Positions 1 to 8,453 of a stretch of 64,000 nt of DNA are shown here, piece after piece; position 1 is the stretch's first letter; each line of letters starts with the position of its first letter. The translations under genes and the position numbers were made by a program. The DNA is from Azospirillum baldaniorum (GTDB taxonomy: Bacteria; Pseudomonadota; Alphaproteobacteria; Azospirillales; Azospirillaceae), in the NCBI RefSeq assembly GCF_003119195.2, contig NZ_CP022253.1, forward strand, positions 2,861,001-2,925,000, read 5' to 3'. The notes below the pieces were generated by a model. It made no database searches and had not been told where the DNA came from. It saw nothing but the letters and a program-made list of their open reading frames with translations.

Positions 1-1
1 C

Positions 2-169
2 GACGCCGATCTGGAGGCCATGGCCGATCTGGTGGCCGACGGGGTCGCCGTGGTGGAAGGCCGCCGCGTCCATGTGCCGGAACCCGCCCGCCCGCTGATG
101 CGCATCGTCGCCGCGCGCTTCGACACCTATCTGTCCACCGGCGCCGGGAAGCACAGCCGCGCGGTGTGA
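2..169 (+). CDS. hemN: Oxygen-independent coproporphyrinogen III oxidase-like protein, C-terminal end (partial)
   Basis: Only the last 55 residues lie in the window; the 5' end is cut by the window edge. The visible tail has the run VPEPARPLMRIVAARFDTYL followed by a stop after HSRAV. This resembles the C-terminus of HemN-type radical SAM enzymes, where a conserved R-x-I-A-x-x-FD segment closes the protein. HemN decarboxylates coproporphyrinogen III to protoporphyrinogen IX without oxygen in haem synthesis. The catalytic radical SAM domain is not visible, so the call rests on the tail alone. A strong inverted repeat follows 40 bases after the stop. Confidence 0.5.
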   Translation, partial: DADLEAMADLVADGVAVVEGRRVHVPEPARPLMRIVAARFDTYLSTGAGKHSRAV

Positions 170-208
170 GCGTGATGCTCCTGTGACCGGCAGGAAAAGG
201 ATGTGATC

Positions 209-236
209 GGCAGGAAAAAGGACGCTTTTTCCTGCC
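209..236 (+). terminator. Strong hairpin after the hemN-like gene
   Basis: A perfect 12-bp inverted repeat (GGCAGGAAAAAG / CTTTTTCCTGCC) with a 4-base loop. The T-run forms the 3' arm of the stem rather than a separate tail, so this is a good hairpin but not a textbook intrinsic terminator. A near-copy of the left arm (ggcaggaaaagga) sits just upstream at 189-202, making a short direct repeat. Confidence 0.5.
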
Positions 237-327
237 TCTGGCCTTCCGCGCGCAAATCGGCGAAACTGACGCCTGTTGAACATCTTTGCGGACGCGGCAA
301 AGGAACAGGCTCCAGGGACGGGCACCG

Positions 328-948
328 ATGATCACGCTCTACACCTTCGCCTCGCCGAACGGGCAAAAGGCTTCGATCCTGCTGGAAGAGCTGGGTCTCA
401 CCTACAAGGTCCACAAGGTCGACCTCGTGGCCGGCGAAGGCCGTCAGCCCGACTATCTGGCGGTCAGCCCGATCGGCAAGATCCCCGCCGTCGTCGAGGA
501 TCTGCCCGGCGGCCGGAAGCGCCGCCTGTTCGGGTCGGGGGCCATCCTGCTGCACTACGCGGAGCGCACCGGCCGCCTGCTGCCCGAGGACGAGGACGAG
601 CGGGCGGAGGCGATGAGTTGGCTGATGCTGGGCGTCAGCGACCTCGGCCCCTCGGGCCTGAGCAAGTTCCGCTTCGCCGTCATGGCGCCGGAGAAGATCC
701 CCTACGCCATCGACTATTTCAAAGGCGAACTGCAGCGCATCCACGCCGCGATGGAGGAGCGTCTGGGCGGGTCGGACTATCTGGCCGGCGGCGCCTACTC
801 CATCGCCGACATCGCCTGCTTCCCCTTCGTCGCCGTGGCGGCCAAGGCGGAGGGCAACGTGCTGGACCGCTATCCCAACCTGAAGCGCTGGCACGACGCG
901 GTCGCCGAGCGCCCGGCGGTCAAGCGCGGCATGGCGGTGCCGGAGTGA
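328..948 (+). CDS. Glutathione S-transferase family protein (YfcG/YghU-like)
   Basis: A 206-residue cytosolic protein. The N-terminal thioredoxin-fold half begins MITLYTFASPNGQKASILLE and contains the cis-proline segment SPIGKIPAVVED; an all-helical C-terminal half follows. The asparagine after the first strand (SPNGQK) is typical of Nu-class enzymes, which act as disulfide-bond reductases using glutathione, rather than of Tyr/Ser-type transferases. I chose the ATG at 328, preceded by AGGGACGG, over an upstream in-frame ATG at 286 because the fold starts there. The next gene begins 8 bases downstream and may be co-transcribed. Substrate unknown. Confidence 0.85.
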   Translation: MITLYTFASPNGQKASILLEELGLTYKVHKVDLVAGEGRQPDYLAVSPIGKIPAVVEDLPGGRKRRLFGSGAILLHYAERTGRLLPEDEDERAEAMSWLMLGVSDLGPSGLSKFRFAVMAPEKIPYAIDYFKGELQRIHAAMEERLGGSDYLAGGAYSIADIACFPFVAVAAKAEGNVLDRYPNLKRWHDAVAERPAVKRGMAVPE

Positions 949-956
949 GCCGCCGC

Positions 957-1421
957 ATGACCCGCCCAGCCGTCGCCTTGCTTGCCCTCGCCGTGACGCT
1001 TCCCCTTCTCGGCGCCTGCCAGACTGCGCCGGAGGGGGCGGAGCCGCAGGCCCTGCTCCCCGCCGACGCCGATCCCGGCACCTATTGGCAGGGCGACCGC
1101 AGCCAAGCCTACGAGCGCGCCTATGTGGTCGCGCGCAACCCGCAGGAATGGAGCGACCTCTGGGCCCGCGTCGGCGAGGCCGCGCCGGGTCCCCTGCCCG
1201 GCGACCGCATGGCCGCGGCGGTCTTCCTCGGCCCGCGCGACACCGGCGGCTACGGCGTGTCCATCGTCAGCGCGCGGGCCGCGGGCGGCGATGTGGTCGT
1301 CGGCTACCGCGAGCGGGTTCCAGGTCCGGCCCAGGCGGTGGCGCAGATGCAGACGTCGCCTTATGCGGTGCGGCTGATCCCGATGGCGGCGGGGGCGGCG
1401 AAGTTTCAAAGGGAGAAGTGA
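957..1421 (+). CDS. Lipoprotein with PrcB C-terminal-like domain
   Basis: A 154-residue predicted lipoprotein. A hydrophobic signal segment ends in the lipobox LLGAC at about residue 20. The mature part carries signatures of the PrcB_C family: AVFLGPRDTGGYGVSIVS, then VVGYRE and SPYAVRLIP. In spirochaetes PrcB is a subunit of the PrcAB protease complex; in proteobacteria the domain occurs as small lipoproteins of unknown role. It starts 8 bases after the GST gene and faces the ABC transporter genes, with a palindromic repeat between them. Confidence 0.75.
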   Translation: MTRPAVALLALAVTLPLLGACQTAPEGAEPQALLPADADPGTYWQGDRSQAYERAYVVARNPQEWSDLWARVGEAAPGPLPGDRMAAAVFLGPRDTGGYGVSIVSARAAGGDVVVGYRERVPGPAQAVAQMQTSPYAVRLIPMAAGAAKFQREK

Positions 1422-1429
1422 GGAGAGGG

Positions 1430-1543
1430 TTGCCCCCACCCTTCCCACGGCTTCGCCGCGGGCCCCTTCCCTCCCCCGCTGACGCAGGAGAGGGAGCTTG
1501 ATCCCCTCCCCTGCGAAGCGGGGGAGGGTTAGGGTGGGGGCAA
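1430..1543. repeat. GC-rich intergenic palindromic repeat, copy 1 (subtype C)
   Basis: The outer arms TTGCCCCCACCCT and AGGGTGGGGGCAA are exact reverse complements. Inside, a CCCTCCCCCGCT core is mirrored by AGCGGGGGAGGG. It lies between two convergent genes and may serve as a bidirectional terminator. Copy 7 at 51590 shares the same left half (a cttccc...ggccccttccctcccccgct arrangement), so I group the two as subtype C. Confidence 0.8.
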
Positions 1544-1555
1544 GACCTCGCTCCC

Positions 1556-2464
1556 CTACCGCTTCCCCACCACCCGCGGGTCCAGCGCGTCCTGCAACCC
1601 ATCCCCCAGCAGGTTGACGGCGATCACCGTCAAAAAGATCAACAGCCCCGGCCACACCGCCAGCAGCGGCGCCGTTCCCACCAGCTCCTGCGCGTTGGTC
1701 AGCATGTTGCCCCAGGAGGGCAGCGGCGGCTGGATGCCCAGCCCGAGGAAGCTCAGCACCGACTCCAGCAGGATCACGTTGCCGACCGTCAGCGTCGTCG
1801 CCACCACGGCGGGGGCGGCGACGTTCGGCAGGATGTGGGCCAGCATGATGCGGCGGCTGCCCGCCCCCATCGCCACCGCCGCCCGCACATAGTCGCGCCG
1901 CCGCGCCGACAGGGTGGCCCCGCGCACCAGACGCGCCACCGTCGTCCAGCCGAACAGCGCCACCAGAACGACGATGCGCAGCAGGCTGGCGTCCTCCGAT
2001 CCCGCCACCTCCGGCGGGATGCCCAGCCGCGTCAGGTCGATGGCGCCCAGCACGATCAGCAGCGGCAGCAGCGGCAGCGCGATCAGCCCGTCGGTGACCC
2101 GCATCAGCAGGTCGTCGAGCCGCCCGCCGAAATAGCCGGCCAGCAATCCGATCCCCGTGCCGATGACGGCGGAGGCCAGCGCCGCCGCCACGCCGACGAA
2201 CAGCGACACCCGCCCACCGTAGAGCAGCCGCACCAGCACGTCGCGCCCCAGCTCGTCGGTGCCCAGCGGGTGCAGGGCCGAGGGCGGGCCGAAGCGGTCG
2301 AGCAGGCTGATGCCCGTCGCTTCCACCCCCAGCCAGTGTTCCACCCAGGGTGCGGCCGCCGCCGCGACCGCCAGCACCAGCAGCAGCAGGGCGCTGGCCA
2401 CCGCCAGCCGGTGGCGGGCGAAGCGCCGCAGGAAGCGCCCGGCCTTCAAGCGCCCCGCCCTCAC
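1556..2464 (-). CDS. Peptide/nickel-type ABC transporter permease (DppC/OppC family)
   Basis: A 302-residue inner-membrane permease of the BPD_transp_1 type. After an early transmembrane helix comes the OppC-like HPLGTDELGRDVLVRLLYGG segment, followed by five more helices. The EAA loop that contacts the ATPase reads YVRAAVAMGAGSRRIMLAHI, and the family ending SFLGLGIQPPLPSWG is present. The start is GTG at 2464, overlapping the stop of the preceding permease gene by 4 bases, which suggests translational coupling. This is the last gene of the operon; no ATPase gene follows. Confidence 0.9.
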   Translation of the reverse strand: MRAGRLKAGRFLRRFARHRLAVASALLLLVLAVAAAAAPWVEHWLGVEATGISLLDRFGPPSALHPLGTDELGRDVLVRLLYGGRVSLFVGVAAALASAVIGTGIGLLAGYFGGRLDDLLMRVTDGLIALPLLPLLIVLGAIDLTRLGIPPEVAGSEDASLLRIVVLVALFGWTTVARLVRGATLSARRRDYVRAAVAMGAGSRRIMLAHILPNVAAPAVVATTLTVGNVILLESVLSFLGLGIQPPLPSWGNMLTNAQELVGTAPLLAVWPGLLIFLTVIAVNLLGDGLQDALDPRVVGKR

Positions 2465-3426
2465 GCCCCGTCCCCCTTGAAGGAGATGCGCGGGTCCAGC
2501 CCGGCGTAGGCGGCGTCGGCCAGCAGGTTGCCGGCCAGCGTCGTCAGCGTGGCGAACAGCAGCGCCACCAGCGCCACGTTCAGGTCGTTGCCCATGATGC
2601 TGTCGTAGATCAGCTTGCCCATGCCCGGCCAGGCGAACATCGTCTCGGTCACCAGCGCGCCGGAGAAGAGGGCGCCGAACTCCAGCGCCACGATGGTCAC
2701 GATGGGGATGGTCGCGTTGCGCAGCGCGTGGCGCCAGACCACCCGCCCCTCCCCCAGCCCCTTGGCGCGGGCGGTGCGGACATAATCCTGGCGAAGCTCC
2801 CCCATCATCGCGGCGCGGACGTAGCGCGTGTAGCCGCCGATGCTCGCCAGGGTCAGCGAGGCCACCGGCAGCACGAGGTAGGGCAGCCGCTCCCACCAGC
2901 CCTCCCCGCCCACCGGGCCGAGGCCGGAAGCCGGCAGCCATTGCAGCTCCACCGCGAAGAGCAGGATCAGCAGCAGCGCCAGCCAGAAGGCCGGGACGGA
3001 GATGCCGGCGAAGCAGAACAGGTTGATGGCGTTGTCCGCCCAGCCGTAGGGCCGCCGCGCCGCATAGACGCCGAGCGGCAGAGTCACCGCCAGGGTCAGC
3101 GCCATCGCCGCGCCGAGCAGCAGCAGCGTGTTGCCCAGCCGCGGGAGGAGAATCGTCAGAACCGGCTGCGCGTAGAGCCGGGAGAAGCCGAAATCCCCCA
3201 TCAGCGCCGCCTGGAGCCAATGCCAATAACGGTCCAGCAGAGGCTTGTCGAGGCCGTAGAGCGCCTTCAGCCGCGCCGCGTCGGCGGGCGTGGCGCGCGG
3301 GTTGCCGGCCAGCATCATGTCCACCGGATCGCCCGGCATCAGCGTCATCAGGACGGTGATGACGAAGCTCATCAGCAGCAGGACGACCAGCGCCTGGAGC
3401 AGACGGGAGGCGAGGAAGCGGGTCAT
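2461..3426 (-). CDS. Peptide/nickel-type ABC transporter permease (DppB/OppB family)
   Basis: A 321-residue permease with six predicted helices. It starts with the DppB-type N-terminus (MTRFLASRLLQALVVLLLMS) and the periplasmic PGDPVDMM segment. The EAA loop reads RTARAKGLGEGRVVWRHALR and is followed by PGMGKLIYDS. It pairs with the DppC-like permease to form the translocation pore. The ATG at 3424-3426 is set by the N-terminus; longer readings upstream only run into the palindromic repeat. A 145-base gap holding that repeat separates it from the binding-protein gene. Confidence 0.9.
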   Translation of the reverse strand: MTRFLASRLLQALVVLLLMSFVITVLMTLMPGDPVDMMLAGNPRATPADAARLKALYGLDKPLLDRYWHWLQAALMGDFGFSRLYAQPVLTILLPRLGNTLLLLGAAMALTLAVTLPLGVYAARRPYGWADNAINLFCFAGISVPAFWLALLLILLFAVELQWLPASGLGPVGGEGWWERLPYLVLPVASLTLASIGGYTRYVRAAMMGELRQDYVRTARAKGLGEGRVVWRHALRNATIPIVTIVALEFGALFSGALVTETMFAWPGMGKLIYDSIMGNDLNVALVALLFATLTTLAGNLLADAAYAGLDPRISFKGDGA

Positions 3427-3454
3427 GGGAGCGGAGCGCCCACGGCGAAGAGCT

Positions 3455-3560
3455 TTGCCCCCACCCTGACCCTCCCCCGCTTCGCAGGGGAGGGAACTGC
3501 CGCCGCTTCGCAGAAGGCACCCTCCCCTGCGAAGCGGGGGAGGGCCGGGGCGGGGGCCCG
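3455..3560. repeat. GC-rich intergenic palindromic repeat, copy 2 (subtype A)
   Basis: Starts TTGCCCCCACCCTGACCCTC and contains two facing CCCTCCCC...GGGGAGGG cores around a cgccgcttcgca spacer. It lies inside the ABC operon, between the binding-protein gene and the first permease gene. There it could stabilise the upstream mRNA or lower downstream expression, as REP elements do. Confidence 0.8.
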
Positions 3561-3571
3561 ACGCGACACCC

Positions 3572-5260
3572 TCACTCCTTCGCCTTCCACGTCTCGATCC
3601 ACAGCGTGCTGGAATCCAGATGCCCGGTCGGCACCACGCCCTCCAGCCAGGGCGGCAGGATGAACGGGTCGGCGCGGAAGAACAGCGGCAGGTTCGGCAG
3701 GTCCTGGGCGTAGAGCGTCTGCAGCTTCGCCCAGAGCGCGCGGTTGGCGTCGGGCTCGCAGACATGCTCCAGGTCCTCCAGGACCTTGTCCATCTCCGGG
3801 TTCCGGTAGCCGGTGTAGTTCTGGCCCGCCCAGTTGTTGGCTTCCGTCGGGATCATGCTGGAATGCAGGATGGTGCGCGGGATGTTCTCCGGCGCGCTGA
3901 TCCAGGCGAACAGCGCCATCGACTTGAAGCGGCGCTTCTCCAGCGTGTCGCCGAACAGGACGCGGGCCGGCTCGTTGACGATGCGCACCTCCACCCCGGC
4001 CTGCCGCCACTGCGCCTGGAGCACCTGCTGCAACACCTCGCGGGAGCGGTTGCCGGCGGTCGTCATGATCTCCAGCGACAGCCGTTCCCCCTTGGCGTTG
4101 TGGCGCACCCCGGCGCGCCGCTCGCTCCAGCCCGCCTCGTCCAGCAGCTTGCCGGCCAGCGCCGGGTCGAAGGCGTAGGTCGGGTAGCCCGGCGCGTGCA
4201 CGCGGTCGAGCGGGCTGATCTCGTTGTGGGCGACCGGCTGGCGCCCGTCGTAGAGCTGCTTGGAGATCGCCTCGCGGTCGATGGCGTGGAGCAGCGCCCG
4301 GCGCACCCGCACGTCGGCCAGCGCCGGGTTGTCGAGGTTCAGCTCGACATGCTCGAAAAACAGGCCCGGCTTGTAGAAGACGTTGTAGCGGCTGCCGTGC
4401 CGCTTCTCGAAGGCGAGCACCTGATCGAGCGGCAGGCCGGTCTCACCCGGCACCATGTCGACCTGCCCGGCCAGCAGGTTGGCCTCCAGCGCGGCGGTGT
4501 TCTCGATGGACTTCACGACCACCCGCTTGAAGGCCGGCTTGGCCCCCCACCAGGTCGGGTTGGGCTCCAGCACCACATGGCTGCCCGGCTCGACCTGGGC
4601 GATGCGGTAGGGACCGAACCACAGGCCGGGATTCGTCGTGTCGGTCTCGTACTTGGAGCGGTTGCGGTAGGTCGCCGGGTCGGCCTCGAACACCGCGCGC
4701 TCCAGATGGGCGGGCAGGATCTCGAAGTCGTTGATCTCGGCGTAGCTGCACACCGCCTTGTCGCGGTGGATGGTGAAGGTGCGCTCGTCCTTGGCGTCGA
4801 TCGCCACGATGTCGCGGGCGAACAGGTCGAAGTTGCTGTAACCGCTCTGCGGGTGCTTGCCCACCGCCCAGGTGAACAGCACGTCCTCGGTCGTCACCGG
4901 CGTGCCGTCGCCCCAGGTCGCCTTGGGGTTGATGGTGTAGGTGACCTTGATGCCCTTCTTGCCGTCGGCCCGCGTCTCGACCTCCGCGGTGCCCTTGTCC
5001 AACGCCGGCAGCTCGGTGCAGAGCAGGCAGGTCAGCCGCCAGTCGGCGTCGTAGGCGGTGAAGGGCCGGCGCGCCATGGACAGGACGTAGCTCTTCGCCA
5101 TCATCGCTTCCATGGAGGGGTGCCAGTTGGACGGGAACTGGGTCATGCCGATCACCAGTTCGTCCTTCGCCGCGAAAGCGGACGAGCCCATGGGGGCGGC
5201 GGCCAGAGCGGCGGCCAGGGTGAAAGCGGCCAATCCCGTTCGCGCCAATCCCGTTCGCAT
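3572..5260 (-). CDS. ABC transporter substrate-binding protein, family 5 (peptide/nickel/opine type)
   Basis: A 562-residue periplasmic protein. The signal peptide (basic start, hydrophobic stretch, cleavage near AFAA-KDE at about residue 30) is followed by the SBP_bac_5 fold. Recognisable segments are the early DELVIGMTQFPSNWHPS strand, KATWGDGTPVTTEDVLFTW, and VRRALLHAIDREAI. It delivers an unidentified ligand, probably an oligopeptide or similar solute, to the two permeases encoded downstream. It is the first gene of the operon and is divergent from the crotonase gene. Confidence 0.9.
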   Translation of the reverse strand: MRTGLARTGLAAFTLAAALAAAPMGSSAFAAKDELVIGMTQFPSNWHPSMEAMMAKSYVLSMARRPFTAYDADWRLTCLLCTELPALDKGTAEVETRADGKKGIKVTYTINPKATWGDGTPVTTEDVLFTWAVGKHPQSGYSNFDLFARDIVAIDAKDERTFTIHRDKAVCSYAEINDFEILPAHLERAVFEADPATYRNRSKYETDTTNPGLWFGPYRIAQVEPGSHVVLEPNPTWWGAKPAFKRVVVKSIENTAALEANLLAGQVDMVPGETGLPLDQVLAFEKRHGSRYNVFYKPGLFFEHVELNLDNPALADVRVRRALLHAIDREAISKQLYDGRQPVAHNEISPLDRVHAPGYPTYAFDPALAGKLLDEAGWSERRAGVRHNAKGERLSLEIMTTAGNRSREVLQQVLQAQWRQAGVEVRIVNEPARVLFGDTLEKRRFKSMALFAWISAPENIPRTILHSSMIPTEANNWAGQNYTGYRNPEMDKVLEDLEHVCEPDANRALWAKLQTLYAQDLPNLPLFFRADPFILPPWLEGVVPTGHLDSSTLWIETWKAKE

Positions 5261-5426
5261 CGCGGCGTCATCTCCGTCCGGTGAAGTCCCGGCTACGAAC
5301 TATGGGGACCCGCGGCCCTGCGGTCCAGAGTGGAAGCGGCCTTTGCGAAGCCCTTGACGGAACGGGGCCGCCGGTGTTTGTGGTCTGCCCCATACGCAAC
5401 CGAATGGATGGGGAGCCCGACAGGCC

Positions 5427-6206
5427 ATGGCCGGCACCGTGACCCTGAGCCGCGACGGCGTCGTCGCCACGCTGACCCTCAGCAACCCCGACAAGCTGAA
5501 CGCCTTCGACAAGCCGATGTGGCTGGCGCTGATCCCGCTGCTGCGCCGGCTCGGCGCCGACGAGACAGTGCGCGCGGTGGTGCTGCGCGGCGCCGGCGGG
5601 CGGGCCTTCAGCCCCGGCGCCGACATCTCCGAGTTCGAGACGGAGCGCAACAGCCCCGAGCAGGGCGCCGATTACGGCGTGCTGATGGACGAGGGGCTGG
5701 CCCTGCTGCGCGATCTGCCGCACCCGACGCTGGCGGCCATCCAGGGCGCCTGCTGCGGCATCGGGCTGGCCGTGGCGCTGGCCTGCGACCTGCGGGTCTG
5801 CACGGCGGGCAGCCGCTTCGGCGTGCCGGTCAGCCGGCTCGGCATCTCCATGGCGCTGCCCGAGCTGAAGCTGCTCCACGACATCGCGGGCGGTCCGGCG
5901 GCGCTGGAGATCCTGCTGGAGGGCCGCGTCTTCGGCGCGGACGAGGCCAAGGACAAGCGGCTGGTCCACCGCCTCGTCGCCGACGACGCCTTCGAGGAGG
6001 AAATCGCCGCGACCTGCGAACGCATCGCCGGGGGCGCCCCGTTGGCCGCCCGCCTGCACAAGCAGTTCGTCCGCCGCCTGTCCGACCCCGCCCCGCTGTC
6101 GGAGGCGGAGATCGCCGAATGCTACCACTGCTTCGGCACGGAGGATTTCCGCGAGGGCTACCGGGCGTTCCTGGAGAAACGCAAGCCGGTCTTCAAGGGG
6201 CGGTGA
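5427..6206 (+). CDS. Enoyl-CoA hydratase/isomerase (crotonase) family protein lacking both usual catalytic glutamates
   Basis: A 259-residue crotonase-fold protein. The two oxyanion-hole segments are clear: GGRAFSPGADISEF near residue 65 and GACCGIGLAVALACDLRV near residue 108. In hydratases the second reads GGGCE and is followed by a PE-x-x-LG segment; these supply the two acid/base glutamates. Here the positions read IGLA and PVSRLG, so both glutamates are replaced. The CoA-binding fold is kept, but ordinary hydration of 2-enoyl-CoA looks unlikely. Isomerase, thioesterase-like or decarboxylase chemistry is possible. No acyl-CoA gene is adjacent. Confidence 0.85.
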   Translation: MAGTVTLSRDGVVATLTLSNPDKLNAFDKPMWLALIPLLRRLGADETVRAVVLRGAGGRAFSPGADISEFETERNSPEQGADYGVLMDEGLALLRDLPHPTLAAIQGACCGIGLAVALACDLRVCTAGSRFGVPVSRLGISMALPELKLLHDIAGGPAALEILLEGRVFGADEAKDKRLVHRLVADDAFEEEIAATCERIAGGAPLAARLHKQFVRRLSDPAPLSEAEIAECYHCFGTEDFREGYRAFLEKRKPVFKGR

Positions 6207-6308
6207 GCGCCCGCGCATGCCAGGGTTCACCCCATAGCGATGGTTTCCGGACGGGGGAAGTCCAGATTGGGAAGGTTGCCTCCCCCGCCCCACCGCACCG
6301 TCCCCGCC

Positions 6309-7760
6309 ATGCCTTCCGCCATGCCCCGTGCCACCCGCTGCATTCCCTTCATCATCGCCTGCGCCCTGTTCATGGAGAATCTGGACGCGACGGTGATCGC
6401 CACGGCGCTGCCGGAGATCGCGCGGTCGATGGGCGAGGACCCGCTGCGCCTCAGCCTCGCCATGACCTCCTATATGCTGGCGCTGGCGGTGTTCCTGCCG
6501 GTCAGCGGCTGGATGGCCGACCGCTACGGCACGCGGACGGTCTTCGCGGCGGCCATCGGGGTGTTCACCGTCGGCTCGATCCTCTGCGGCCAGTCGGACG
6601 GGCTGTACGAGCTGGTGGGCGCGCGCATCGTCCAGGGGCTGGGCGGGGCGATGATGGTGCCGGTCGGGCGGCTGATCCTGCTGAAGACGGTGCCCAAGGA
6701 GAAGCTGGTCGCCGCCATGGCCCAGATGACCCTGCCGGCGCTGATCGGCCCGGCGCTGGGTCCGCTGGTCGGCGGCTTCATCGCCACCTACGCCTCCTGG
6801 CGCTGGATCTTCTACATCAACGTGCCGATCGGGCTGATCGGGATCGCGCTGGTGCTGGCCCTGATCCCGAACGTGCGCGAGACCGAGCGCGACCCCTTCG
6901 ACGGCCGCGGCTTCATGCTGAGCGCGCTGGCCCTGGCCGCGCTGATGTTCGGGCTGGAGAATGTCGGCCGCGGCGTGCTGCCGCCCGTCGCGGTCGCCGG
7001 GGTGCTGGGGCTGGGCTTCGCCGCCGCGTGGCTCTACCTGCGCCACGCCCGCGGGATGGAGCGGCCGGTGCTCGACCCCTCGCTGCTGCGCCTGCCGACC
7101 TACTTCGCCTCGGTCATGGGCGGCACGCTGTTCCGCATCGGCATCGGCGCCGTGCCCTTCCTGATGCCGCTGATGCTCCAGGTCGGCTTCGGGCGCACGC
7201 CCTTCGAGTCCGGGGCGCTGACCTTCGCCGGGGCCGCCGGGGCGCTGACCATGAAGGCGCTGGCCGGCCCCATCCTGCGCCGGCTGGGCTTCCGCCGGGT
7301 GCTGACCGCCAACGCGCTGCTCAGCGGCCTGATCCTGGCAAGCTACGCCACCTTCCGGCCCGAGACGGCGCACTGGGTCATCCTGGGCGCGCTGCTGATG
7401 GGCGGCTTCTTCCGCTCGCTGCAGTTCACCGGCCTGAACAGCCTGGCCTACGCCGAGGTGCCCAAGGCGTGCCTGAGCCGCGCCAACACGCTGGCCAGCG
7501 TGATGCAGCAGGTTTCGCTCAGCCTGGGCGTGGCGGTCGGGGCGACGGTGCTGCACCTGACGCAGAGCGTCACCGGCGGCCCCGGCGCCGCGCTGACGCC
7601 CACCGACTTCGTGCCGGCCTTCCTGACGGTCGGGGGAATGGCCTGCGTCTCGGCCCTGTTCTTCCTGCGGCTGCCGCCCGACGCCGGCGCGGAGATCAGC
7701 GGCCACCGCGCCCGCGCGCGGGCCAAGGAGCCGCCGCGCGCGCTCGAAGCGGCCGACTGA
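6309..7760 (+). CDS. MFS transporter, DHA2 (EmrB/QacA-type) drug:H+ antiporter family
   Basis: A protein of about 483 residues with 12-14 transmembrane helices. The DHA2 motif C-like stretch near the start (MENLDATVIATALPEIA) and motif A, GWMADRYGTRTVF, mark the family. LVGGFIATYASWRWIFYIN is the usual helix 5-6 region. Members export drugs, detergents or metabolites using the proton gradient. The start is uncertain: ATG 6309 fits the first helix, but 6240 and 6321 are in frame and none has a clear ribosome binding site. No regulator or membrane-fusion partner is adjacent. Confidence 0.88.
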   Translation: MPSAMPRATRCIPFIIACALFMENLDATVIATALPEIARSMGEDPLRLSLAMTSYMLALAVFLPVSGWMADRYGTRTVFAAAIGVFTVGSILCGQSDGLYELVGARIVQGLGGAMMVPVGRLILLKTVPKEKLVAAMAQMTLPALIGPALGPLVGGFIATYASWRWIFYINVPIGLIGIALVLALIPNVRETERDPFDGRGFMLSALALAALMFGLENVGRGVLPPVAVAGVLGLGFAAAWLYLRHARGMERPVLDPSLLRLPTYFASVMGGTLFRIGIGAVPFLMPLMLQVGFGRTPFESGALTFAGAAGALTMKALAGPILRRLGFRRVLTANALLSGLILASYATFRPETAHWVILGALLMGGFFRSLQFTGLNSLAYAEVPKACLSRANTLASVMQQVSLSLGVAVGATVLHLTQSVTGGPGAALTPTDFVPAFLTVGGMACVSALFFLRLPPDAGAEISGHRARARAKEPPRALEAAD

Positions 7761-7787
7761 AGCCCCGCCGGATCAAAGGCAGCCGGA

Positions 7788-8033
7788 TCAGCGGTCTTCC
7801 CAGTCCGGCTCGTCGGCCTTGAGAAGCTCCAGGAGCCGGGCGACCCGGCCCGAGGGGGGATGCCGCGTCGCCTCCCCCATGTAATCGTCGGCACCGGTCC
7901 AGCTGGTGGCCTCCATCAATTCGGCGGGCGTCGCGCCCGTGCCGATGATGCTGGCGATGCGCATGTCGTCCAGGCGCCCGCAGATGTCGATCACCTGATC
8001 GCGGGTGAGCGCCGGCTGATGCTGATCGGGCAT
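7788..8033 (-). CDS. Hypothetical protein, 81 aa
   Basis: A small acidic soluble protein that I do not recognise. It has no signal peptide or membrane segment. The start is well supported: AAGGAGGGATTCCG directly precedes the ATG. The sequence is predicted mostly helical (LTRDQVIDICGRLDDMRIAS) and ends in the acidic DEPDWEDR. It converges on the DHA2 exporter gene, with only 27 bases between the two stops. Confidence 0.65.
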   Translation of the reverse strand: MPDQHQPALTRDQVIDICGRLDDMRIASIIGTGATPAELMEATSWTGADDYMGEATRHPPSGRVARLLELLKADEPDWEDR

Positions 8034-8453
8034 TCGGAATCCCTCCTTCCCAAATCCGCGTCACACCCGATTTGCGGCCCGTCCGCCGCCCGACGCAACG
8101 GCGCAAGGGTGGAAGCCCCGCCGCAACAAGAGGGAGGTGCCTTCCCAGGGTCCGCCGGCCCGAGTCTCCCAATCCTGCGCCGGGTCTCGATTGTCGTCCG
8201 AGCAAATCCAGAGCAGCGAGGTCGTCCTTCGGTTGCGGGAACGGCAAAAATCCCACAATGCGGGATAAACAAATGTGCGCTCTTCGCAGCACAACGGAAA
8301 ATTCTTACCAAGCTTGGCTCTTTTTCGTGCGGTGGGCCTTTGGTTGGGGGTGCGTTCGCCGCGCGTTCCCGGTATAAATGAGCATGGCGGCTATGCGCCG
8401 TCTTCAAGAATGAACGGGAGGCTCCCCGCCAGGGCGCGGGCAGCAAGACAGGC
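8034..8453. other. Gene-free region, 420 bases, upstream of the LysR gene
   Basis: Carries the ribosome binding site of the leftward 81-aa gene at its left end. The stretch from about 8240 to 8400 is AT-richer than its surroundings and probably holds the LysR-gene promoter; TATAAA at 8373-8378 is a possible -10 element. A short inverted repeat, ATCCC-N7-GGGAT at 8250-8266, could be an operator. No convincing coding sequence. Confidence 0.4.

Noticed and set aside
1422..1555. CRISPR-like repeats at the palindromic elements
   Set aside because: The repeats are single palindromes dispersed through the window, with no regular spacer units and no cas genes.
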